From Desulfobacteraceae bacterium (GTDB taxonomy: Bacteria > Desulfobacterota > Desulfobacteria > Desulfobacterales > SG8-13): a DNA stretch of 21,009 bases. Both the position numbers and the translations under genes were made by a program. Under the pieces are notes generated by a model, which did not search any database, had not been told where the DNA came from, and was given only the letters and a program-made list of their open reading frames with translations. Below are positions 7,233 through 15,013 of the stretch, in pieces. The first letter of the stretch is position 1, and each line of letters starts with the position of its first letter. The stretch is from assembly GCA_029287875.1 (NCBI GenBank), contig JARFQH010000091.1, positions 1 to 21,009 of the forward strand, given 5' to 3'.

Positions 7233-7664
7233 CTAAGCCACCTTGGCTTCGGTTTTGATGAAGTTTTGATTGGGCCCCAGCCCCTTGACCTTCGCGGTGA
7301 CCTCGTTGACCACCTCGACGAACTTGGTTGACTCGGCCGAGGAAACCCATGAGAATTGAATCCGTCCGGGCTCGATTCCCATGTGCTCCATCAGATTCTG
7401 AAACAGGGCGAACTTTCGGCGGGCGTAGTAATTACCTTCCAGGTAATGGCATTCGCCGGGATGTCACCCGGATACCCAGACAGCGTCCGCGCCTTCGCGT
7501 AGCGCCGCGAGAAAGAACTTGGGGCTCATCCGCCCCGTGCAGGGAATCCGGATGACCCGAATGTTGGGCGGATATTCCATCCGGCTAATGCCGGCCAGAT
7601 CCGCTGCACCATAGCTGCACCAATTGCACAAAAAGGCGACGATTTTCGGTTCCCACTCGGACAT
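7233..7664 (-). CDS. mvhD: MvhD/FlxD electron-transfer subunit, selenoprotein (UGA = Sec67)
   Basis: MvhD-type [2Fe-2S] protein that links an electron donor to HdrA. The frame from ATG 7664 (EPKIVAFLCNWCSYGAADLAG, then IPCTGRMSP) meets TGA at 7466-7464 and continues without a break to TAG at 7233, giving 143 residues, the family length. The TGA falls exactly where the family has the conserved Cys of GCHPGxCHY: the sequence reads VSG-U-HPGECHYLEGNYYARRK. A hairpin suited to a bacterial SECIS follows. The Methanococcus homologue VhuD is an established Sec/Cys pair in this family. An automatic call would split or truncate this gene. It is followed 1 nt later by the flxC-like gene. Confidence 0.9.
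7422..7466 (-). promoter_or_regulatory. candidate bacterial SECIS element in mvhD
   Basis: The apical stem ATTACC/GGTAAT begins 16 nt after the UGA and carries the loop UGGAA, which starts 22 nt after it; the second loop base is G. Below an internal loop, GGCG/CGCC forms a lower stem. Distance and loop G fit the published bacterial SECIS consensus. Confidence 0.6.
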
Positions 7665-7686
7665 GATAACTCCATAAGTGTTAAGG

Positions 7687-7759
7687 ATTTATGGATGGAC
7701 ACCAACTGGTGCGCATCCGCGAACTTTTGGAAACACTGTTGAGTGTCCAATTCATAAAT
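7687..7759. repeat. extra repeat end (16-bp arm) inverted against copy 2
   Basis: ATTTATGGATGGACAC at 7687-7702 is identical to the right end of the second foldback element (7879-7894) and inverted relative to its left end (7743-7759, read in reverse ATTTATGAATTGGACAC). This gives three related ends in 208 bp. It may be a solo end left by a nested insertion or partial deletion. Confidence 0.55.
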
Positions 7760-7894
7760 GCGGATTTTTTTCGCTGGGCAAGGCCGCATCCCGCCGCGGC
7801 GGGATTTGCGGCGAGGCGTACTTTATGTACGCCGCAGCCGGAAACCCGCGGAGAACGCAGGCCAGCGAAAAAGAGACCATTTATGGATGGACAC
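7743..7894. repeat. foldback (MITE-like) repeat, copy 2
   Basis: A 152-bp element with imperfect terminal inverted repeats of about 35 bp: GTGTCCA..TCATAAAT..TTTTTTTCGCTGG at the left against GTGTCCATCCATAAATGG..TTTTTCGCTGG read back from the right. Inside are CCCGCCGCGGCGGG (7790-7803) and the central hairpin GGCGTAC-N5-GTACGCC (7815-7833). Its right edge touches the hdrA stop codon, so it fills the gap between hdrA and mvhD and would fold in their shared mRNA. Confidence 0.6.
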
Positions 7895-10800
7895 TATCCC
7901 ACCTCTTCGCTCAGGGAAAAGAGCTGAGCAAAAATCTGGTTGTTGTCGAAGCCCTTTAAATGGATCGCCCCGGAGCGGCAGGACGCCACGCACAGGCCGC
8001 AGCCCTTGCACAGAACCGGATTGACCTCGGCCTTGTCGGCGTTTGGACCGGCCTCGGTAAAAAACGGTGCCGAGTAAGGGCAAATGGCGACGCACACTCC
8101 GCAGCGGCTGCACATGAAAGGATCGGTCAGGGCCACGGTACCGCTGGTGTGGATCGTTTTCTGGGCCAGCAGCGTCAAGGCGCGGGAGGCCGCTGCCCGG
8201 CCTTGGGCCACGGACTCGTCGATCGGCTTGGGATAATGCGACATGCCGCACAGGAACACACCGTCGGTGGCGAACTCGGAGGGCCCCAGCTTGGCGTGCT
8301 TCTCGACGAAGAAGCCATCTTCGTTCATCGGCACCTTGAAGAACTGGGCCAGGCTTTCATCGCCGGCCGGTATGACGGCCGACGCCAGGATGACCAGGTC
8401 GGCCGCGATATCGATCGGTTGCCCGAGAACGTGATCGATCACCTCGACCTGAATCTTTTCTCCGGCGACAGCGACTTTTGGCTTGTGATCGAGGGTGAAG
8501 CGAATGAAGATCACGCCGGCCTCCCGGGCCTTTTTGTAGAGGTACTCCCGTTCACCATAGGTGCGCAGATCCCGGTAGAGGATAAAGACCCGCATGTCCG
8601 GGTTACGCTTTTTGAACTCCAGGGCGTTTTCGACCGAATGCGTACAGCAAACCCTGGAACAGTAAGGCCTTTGAGGCTCCCGCGAACCGACACATTGGAT
8701 GAAGACCGCCGATTCGAGTCGGGCCAGGTCCGGATCGTTTTCGATGAAGCGGCGGTCCAACTCGAGACTCGTCAGGATGCGCGGATCGCTGCCGTAACCG
8801 TACTCCTCGGGTTTCAGGGCACTCGCACCGGTGGCCAGGACGGCCACACCATAGGCCAGAGTTTCTTCCCGATTTTTTGTGGCCAGGGAGGATTTGAAGT
8901 TACCCACGAACCCCTCGACATTTTTCAGTGTCGTATTAAGGTGCACCTGCAGACTTCCCTGCTGCCCGACTTCATCGATGAGGGTCGAGAGTTTTTCCTG
9001 AACCGGTTCGCCCTTGGCGGTGTGGAAAAGGTTGAGCGCCTGGCCGCCGAGCTGATCGCTTTTTTCGACCAAATGCGTCTCATAGCCCTGCCTCGCCAGA
9101 CTGCGGGCTGCGGTCATACCGGCCACACCGCCGCCTAAAACCATGGCAACTGGAGTGACATCAAGTTCGGCCTCTTTGAGCGGCTCCATCAACGCGACTT
9201 TGGACACGGCCATGCGAACCAGGTCTTTGGCCTTCTGGGTGGCCAGTTCTGGATTTTTCTTGTGAACCCACGAATCCTGATTTCGGATGTTGGCCATCTC
9301 GAAAAGGTATTTGTTGAGGCCGGCGTTGATCAGGGTCTCCTGGAACAGCGGTTCGTGTGTTTTGGGCGTGCAGGCCGCCACCACCACCCGGTTGAGTTTT
9401 TCCTTGTTGATAATCGCCGCCATCGTGTCCTGGGTATCCTGGGAGCAGGAGTAGAGGTTGTCGGATACGTAATCCACAAAGGGGAGTGTGGCGGCGTAAT
9501 CCCGTACTGCCGGAACATCGACAACCCCGGCAATGTTGATGCCGCAGCGGCAGACGAAAACCCCGATCCTCGGTCGTTCGCCAATGACGTTGGTTTCCGG
9601 AATCAGTTCCGGAGTTTTGGTAGCCGTGAACCGGGCCGCGGACAAAATCTCGCCGGCGGCCGAGGCCGCCGCACTTGCGTCAACGACCGACTGCGGAATG
9701 TCCTTCGGTCCCTGGAACGCCCCGCAAACGAAGATCCCCGGCTTGGAGGTGGCTACCGGTTCAAAGGTTTCGGTCTGGCAGAAACGCCCTTCGGTCAGCT
9801 CGAATCCAAGTCTCCGGGCTAACGCCACGGCTTCAGACCCAACCTCCATGCCGATCGAAAGGACCACCATATCGAAGGTCTCGGTTACCATCTCGCCGCT
9901 TTCGGTAACATAGCGCAGCTCGAGGTCGCCGGTGTCGCCCACGGGGTCGATGGTGTGAACCCGGCTGCGGATGAACCGAACACCATCGTTTTCCCGAGCC
10001 CGGTCGTAAAATCGCTCGAAATCCTTGCCCGGCGTGCGCATGTCCATGAAGAAAACGGCGCAGTCGAGATCGCCCCCGCTGTGCTCCTTGGCGATAACGG
10101 CTTCCTTGATGGCGTACATGCAGCACACCGAAGAACAGTAGGAATTGTCGCAGCGGTTCAGGTCGCGAGAACCGACGCACTGGAACCAGGCGATCTTCTG
10201 CGGCTCTTTGTGGTCGGAAGGCCGCACGAGATGGCCGCTCGTAGGCCCGGAGGCCGACAAGAAGCGCTCCATTTCCATGGAGGTGATCACATTGGGGTGT
10301 TTGCTGTAGTTGTACGCATCGAATTTAGATGGATCGAAAGGTTTGAACCCGGGCGCCAGGATCACGGACCCCACTTCCAATTCGATCTTTTGCGGCTGTT
10401 CGGTGTGGGTCTCCAGGGTCACCGCCTGCGGTTTGCAGGCTTCGACGCACTGGTAGCATTCGCAGCAATAGCCGCAATTGAGACAGCGATGGGCCTCCGA
10501 CTGCCCTGCGGCTTCCGCGTAACCCAGCTCGACCTCTTTGAAGTTTCCCCGGCGATCAGCCACCGGCAGGGCCGGCATCTTGGTGCGCGCGGTGCGGGTG
10601 GTATCGGCCGGGATCGGCCGATAAACGGGGTTTTCCTTGGAGATCGGCTCCCGGTCGGCAGCCATATCGCGCTTATCGAAATAACGCTGGATCGACTCGG
10701 CGGCCTCTTTTCCGGCGGCGATGGCGCCAATGGCCACCCAGGGACCCGTCTGGAGATCTCCACCGGCAAAAACCCCTTCACGCCCGGTGGCATAGGTGAC

Positions 10801-12348
10801 GGCATCCACCTCCATGGTGCCCCACCGCGTGGTGTCCAGACCGGCCACGTCCGCCAGGGCGGAGAGATCCGGTTTCTGACCGATGGCCGGAATGAGCTGA
10901 TCGATGTCGATCTCGTACTCGCTGTGGGGGATGGGAGTCGGTCTCCTGCGACCGGAAGAGTCGACGTCGCTAAGCTTCATGCGGATGCAGCGCAGGCCGA
11001 CCACCCGGCCGTCTTCGACCAATACTTCCTGGGGCGCGGACAGGTAGGTGAGGTTGACGCCCTCATCCTCGGCGGCCTGAATTTCCTCTTCCCAGGCGGG
11101 CATTTCGGCCCTGGAGCGCCGGTAGATAATATTGACCGTCTCGGCGCCCAGGCGAACCGCGCAGCGGGCCACGTCTATGGCCACGTTGCCGCCGCCGATG
11201 ATGGCGACATTTTTACCGACGTCGGCCTTGCCGGTCAGATTGACTTCTCTGAGGAAATCGACGCCCTGCCGAACCCCTTTCGATTTTTCTCCCGGTATGC
11301 CCAAATTGATGCCCTCATGGGCGCCGATGGCGATGTAGACCGCCTTGAAGCCCTGCTCGAAGAGATCATCCAGCGATAAATCCGGTCCGAAGGGCGTGTT
11401 GGTTTTAATATCGACTCCCAGATTGGTGATCAGCTCGATTTCCCTGTCGAGAACCTCTCTGGGCAAGCGATGTTCCGGAATGCCGACCCGCAGCATGCCG
11501 CCCGCCTGGGGCAAGGCCTCGAAAATCGTCGACTTGATTCCCCTGCGGACCAGGTGATACGCCGCCGAGAGCCCCGCGGGGCCCGAGCCGATGATCGCCA
11601 CCGTTTCCTTGCGCGGCGGCAGACACTTGATCTCCACTTCCCGTGGGTCCACCTGGTCGGCCGCCAGTCGCTTCAGATCACGGATGGCCACCGGATCGTC
11701 GACTTCGCAGCGGCGGCAGGCGTCTTCACAACCGTGGGGGCAGATGCGTCCGAGAACCCCGGGCAGGGGCAGATCTTCCATGATAATTTTAAGGGCCTCT
11801 TTATATTTCCCGGCCCCCACCATCTGCACATAGCCCTGCACGTTTAAGCCTGCCGGACAGGCCAGGCGGCAGGGAGCCTTGTCCATCTTGTGCACGGCAA
11901 AAGCGCCGGGGATCGCCTGGGCGTATTTCTTGTAGATGGCTTTGCGGGCGGAAAAACCGTGGTCGTACTCATCGGGAAGGGAAACCGGGCAAACCTCGAT
12001 GCAGTCGCCGCATGAGGTGCACTTTGCCGGGTCCACATACCGAGGGGCTTTGTTGATCGTGACCTTAAAATTTCCGGGTGTTCCTGATACCGTTTCAACT
12101 TCGGCACAGGTGATCAGATTGATGTTGAGATGCCGGCCGACCTCGACCAGTTTGGGCGAGATAATTCACATGGCACAGTCGTTGGTCGGAAAGGTCTTGT
12201 CCAGTTCACTCATCACGCCGCCAATGGCGGATGATTTTTCGACCAGGTGAACCAAGTAGCCCGAATCGGCCAGATCCAGAGCTGCCTGCATTCCGGCGAT
12301 GCCGCCACCGACGACCAAAGCTGATCCAACAGGTATGTTCTTGCTCAT
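7894..12348 (-). CDS. hdrA: double HdrA-type flavoprotein with GltD-like insertion, selenoprotein (UGA = Sec61)
   Basis: 1484-residue cytoplasmic flavin/Fe-S hub. Order: FAD fold (GGGIAG, 14-19); KTFPTNDCAM-U-IISPKLVEVGRH, where TGA 12168-12166 (Sec61) replaces the second Cys of the DCxxC block; 4Fe-4S motif CTSCGDCIEVCP (110-120); GltD-like domain (about 158-560: CRLACPAG, CPHGCEDACRRC, IIGSGPAG, IIGGGNVAIDVA); Cys-rich CLNCGYCCECYQC (622-634); HdrA C-half with CVGSRD and CSSVCC (about 724-742). A second HdrA module follows, with CRCGINIAGVVD (923), CTPKTHEP (983), FAD fold GGGVAG (1072), CVGSRE and CSRVCC; then CSRCGVC and CKGCGLC clusters (1412-1460). Start ATG 12348 with AGGA 8 nt upstream. 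Methanococcus HdrA is a known selenoprotein. No HdrB or HdrC is encoded nearby. Confidence 0.9.
12133..12168 (-). promoter_or_regulatory. candidate bacterial SECIS element in hdrA
   Basis: After the UGA (12168-12166) a 6-bp stem CTGGTC (12150-12145) with GGCCGG (12138-12133), including two G-U pairs, carries a hexaloop GAGGTC that begins 21 nt beyond the UGA with G as its first base. Distance and loop G fit the bacterial SECIS consensus. An alternative hairpin CTCG...CGAG overlaps it, so the fold is less certain than in mvhD. Confidence 0.5.
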
Positions 12349-12441
12349 AATATCTATCCTGACCCTTTTGATGCCGACCTTGCACGCTGAGACGAAAAAC
12401 ACGCGATACGCCGGCGGATAAAAGTTCAAAAATAAAATATG

Positions 12442-12484
12442 CTTGGCGCGAGCGGACCGATCAAATTTGCGCCGATTTGCCAAG
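12442..12484 (-). promoter_or_regulatory. inverted repeat in the hdrA leader
   Basis: CTTGGC (12442-12447) and GCCAAG (12479-12484) flank a region with further GGCGC/GCGCC pairing, at the start of the predicted hdrA transcript. It could be a leader hairpin or an operator. No known riboswitch was recognised. Confidence 0.3.
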
Positions 12485-12487
12485 GGA

Positions 12488-12519
12488 GTTATATGGCATA
12501 ACGTCGAAAGTACTGTCAA
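12488..12519 (-). promoter_or_regulatory. candidate promoter of the hdrA-mvhD-flx operon
   Basis: Reading leftward, TTGACA (12519-12514) is followed after 20 nt by TATAAC (12493-12488). Both boxes are good but the spacer is 2-3 nt longer than usual. The predicted leader is about 130 nt. No other candidate is clearly better in the 350-nt gap upstream of hdrA (12349-12698), the rest of which shows no gene. Confidence 0.35.
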
Positions 12520-12698
12520 GGCATTTGTATCTGAACATAACGGCTGCTGCACGACAATGTAAACCTACCGGTGGCGAACGCAGGCTATGTCCTCGACACT
12601 AAGCACAACTCAGTACACACATTTATAAATACGATGGCGTATTATTGACAAATTAGTATGCATTTGATATCGTCCTCCAAAACAAGAGGAGGTGCTAT

Positions 12699-13304
12699 AT
12701 TCCAAGAAAAAGCCCTTTTATCATAGAGCTTGCGCCACATGAGAAAAAGGCCTTGCTACAGATCACACGGAAGTATACGTCACCATATTTTGAAATCGTT
12801 CGCGCTAAAGCCATTTTGCTCGCTGCCGAAGGCATGGAAAACAAACAAATCGGTGAACGCCTCGAGATGCCGCGACAGATCATCAGCAAGTGGCGCAAAC
12901 GCTTCTTTGAAGAACGCTTGGCCGGTCTCCAAGATCGTCCAAGACGCGGGAGACCGAGTCGTTTTTCCCCCTAAAGTGGTTATGAAGGTTAAAGCTTTGG
13001 CTTGCCAGATGCCTGGCCAAATACACCTCCCCTTTTCTCGGCTCAGCAATGCTGACATTGCCCGCGAAGCTGTTAAAAACGGTATTGTGGCCTCCATCAG
13101 TGGCGCTAAGGTTTGCGCTGGTTGAGCCAGGATGCCATAAAACCGTAGCAATATCGCAGCTGGATCTTTCCTCGCGATCCGGATTTTGCGCCAAAGGCCA
13201 GCCGTGTTTTGGATCTCCACCAGGGCCTTTGGAACGGAAAACGACTGCGGCCCAATGACTTCGTCATCAGTGCAGATGAAAAAACCAGTATTCAATGCGT
13301 CTAA
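12699..13304 (+). pseudogene. IS630-family transposase remnant
   Basis: The N-terminal half of an IS630-type DDE transposase. It keeps an AGGAGG ribosome binding site (12687-12692) 6 nt before codon 1, which is now ATT instead of ATG. The helix-turn-helix part is readable (KQIGERLEMPRQIISKWRKR), ending in a stop at about 12974. The reading then moves to the +1 frame (VKALACQMPGQ to VASISGA, to about 13112) and returns to the first frame. There TGG has become TAG at 13146-13148 and the sequence continues as RSWIFPRDPDFAPKA to FVISADEKTSIQ, the block holding the first catalytic Asp. The second Asp and the Glu are missing. No flanking terminal repeats were found. Clearly inactive; it separates the Hdr block from the regulatory operon. 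Confidence 0.85.
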
Positions 13305-13387
13305 CCAACGGTGTATGATCAAAGGGTGAATTGCAATGTAGATGATTCTATGCTAGTGAATCCCAATTCGAAAGGGAGATGCCCTGT

Positions 13388-15013
13388 ATGCCGAAAAAGG
13401 AACCGCACATTTTCATAACCGACAAGGCGCCCTCTCCGATCAACATCGGTCTCGTGGGCGGGGGTGATTTGTGTCTTGAATTGCTGAAGAAAATGACATT
13501 TCCTTCAGAAAAAGGCGATGTCGGAGCCCGCATACGGACCGTTGCCGATTGGGATGCGCAGGCCCCCGGCATGGTCCTGGCCCGGAAACTGGGCCTTGAA
13601 ACCGTAGAGGATTATCAGGACCTCTGTGATCCGAAATTCGACATCCGGCTCATTATCGTTCTGGTTCCAGACAACTTCATTCTGTGGGACATTCTCAACA
13701 AGCGGCCGGCCCACATTCGGGTCCTGGCCTTCGATGTGTTCACGCTTTTCTGGCAAGCCATCGGCATCGAAGAAAGAAAATTGCGGGAGCGCAACCAGGA
13801 GGTTGAAACCATTCTAAATGGTATCGAAGATTTTATTCTGGTTCTCAACCCGGACATGGACATCATCGAAGTCAATGAAACCTTTTTAAAAAAGATGTAT
13901 TATACCCGGGATGAGGTGATCGGGCGCAAGTGCCACGAGGTGTTCCGGAAAACAAACCTGCAGTGTAGCCGCGACGCGGTGGTCTGCCCCCTGAACGAGG
14001 CCATCCGCAACCAGCGTCCCAGCCAACGCGTCATGTCAAGGGTCAACAAGCGCGGCGAGGATCGTTACATGGAGGTCACCATTTACCCCATCTGGGAAAA
14101 AGGCGGCAAGTTATCCAAATTCATCGAAGTCAGCCGCGATATCACGGATCGCAAAAAAGAAGAGGAAAAAATCACCCGGCGCCTGGAACAGATGGTGGCC
14201 GAACGCACCCGTCAATTGAAGGAAACCCACGAGAAAATGCTGCACCAGGACAAGATGGCGTCCCTGGGCAAGCTCTCGGCGTCGGTCGTGCATGAGATCA
14301 ACAACCCCATCGCCGGGATCCTCAATTTAATACTGCTGATCAAACGGTTTTACGCCGAAGAAAAAATCACGCACAAAGAAAGCGAGCGCATCGCACGGTA
14401 CCTGACGCTCATGGAGACCGAGACCCGCCGCATAGGCCGGATTGCGTCCAATTTGCTTGCCTTTTCCAGGCAGACCAAAATTGAACTGACTCCCCTGGAT
14501 TTGAACCGGCTGGTGGAGAAAACGCTCATGGTCAATTCAAACCTGCTCAAAATACACAACGTCAAGGTCGAAAAGGACCTCGACCCTCACATACCGCAGA
14601 TTGTCGGATCCGAAGATCAGCTCCAACAAGTCTTCATGAATATCATCTCCAATGCCGCCGAGGCCATGGAGAGTGCCCAAAACGCCGTCTTGACGGTACA
14701 AACCCAGTCTTCGTCCGGAGCGAATGCGGTCGCAGTAGCCTTCCGGGACACCGGCCACGGTATCCCCCGGCAAAACCTGCCGCGACTTTTCGAGCCCTTT
14801 TTCACCACCAAGAAAAAGGGTAAAGGCGTCGGCTTGGGTCTCTCGGTGGCCTACGGAATTGTTCAGGAGCACGGCGGCGCCATGCGGGTGGACTCAAAGG
14901 TCGGGGTGGGTACCGTCTTTACCGTTGAGCTGCCTCTGAAAAAGCGGACGGAGGAATCGCAAGCCGGGGGTGGAGACCCAAATGAACAACACCAAGATTC
15001 TGATTGTCGATGA
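13388..15013 (+). CDS. sensor histidine kinase with N-terminal Rossmann-like and PAS domains
   Basis: 541-residue soluble kinase; no membrane segment is seen. Residues about 18-122 look like a Rossmann fold (INIGLVGGGDLCLELLKK, then LIIVLVPDN and VLAFDVF), as in NAD(P)-binding oxidoreductases. A short coiled segment leads to a PAS domain (about 143-255) with C182, C193 and C200 in KCHEVF..LQCSRDAVVCPLNEA. A coiled coil, a HisKA domain with H302 (SVVHEINNP) and a HATPase domain follow (N box NIISNAAEAM, DTGHGI, FEPFFTTK, GVGLGLSVAYG). The ATG at 13388 is preferred to 13379, because the GGGAG at 13374-13378 abuts the latter and is 9 nt from the former. It overlaps the regulator gene by 32 nt, so they form a cognate pair. 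Confidence 0.88.
   Translation: MPKKEPHIFITDKAPSPINIGLVGGGDLCLELLKKMTFPSEKGDVGARIRTVADWDAQAPGMVLARKLGLETVEDYQDLCDPKFDIRLIIVLVPDNFILWDILNKRPAHIRVLAFDVFTLFWQAIGIEERKLRERNQEVETILNGIEDFILVLNPDMDIIEVNETFLKKMYYTRDEVIGRKCHEVFRKTNLQCSRDAVVCPLNEAIRNQRPSQRVMSRVNKRGEDRYMEVTIYPIWEKGGKLSKFIEVSRDITDRKKEEEKITRRLEQMVAERTRQLKETHEKMLHQDKMASLGKLSASVVHEINNPIAGILNLILLIKRFYAEEKITHKESERIARYLTLMETETRRIGRIASNLLAFSRQTKIELTPLDLNRLVEKTLMVNSNLLKIHNVKVEKDLDPHIPQIVGSEDQLQQVFMNIISNAAEAMESAQNAVLTVQTQSSSGANAVAVAFRDTGHGIPRQNLPRLFEPFFTTKKKGKGVGLGLSVAYGIVQEHGGAMRVDSKVGVGTVFTVELPLKKRTEESQAGGGDPNEQHQDSDCR

Noticed and set aside
7464..7466. Stop codon in mvhD taken as evidence of a pseudogene
   Set aside because: The family motif continues in the same frame right after the TGA, the TGA replaces a conserved Cys, the total length is normal and a SECIS-like hairpin follows.
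7678..8024. Plus-strand frames across the hdrA-mvhD gap
   Set aside because: They lie in the foldback repeat and antisense to hdrA; the peptides reflect the palindromic repeat only.
9955..11379. 474-residue plus-strand frame opposite hdrA
   Set aside because: Antisense shadow of a GC-rich gene with strong Fe-S and flavin motifs on the other strand.
12037..12168. hdrA starting at 12036 with a separate 128-residue gene upstream
   Set aside because: Both pieces are in the same frame, separated only by sequence that aligns to HdrA (IISPKLVEVGRH). Read-through of the TGA gives a complete FAD/DCxxC/ferredoxin order.
12349..12552. N-terminal extension of hdrA to 12552
   Set aside because: The extra residues resemble nothing in HdrA, cross the likely promoter, and the ATG at 12348 is followed at once by the FAD fold.
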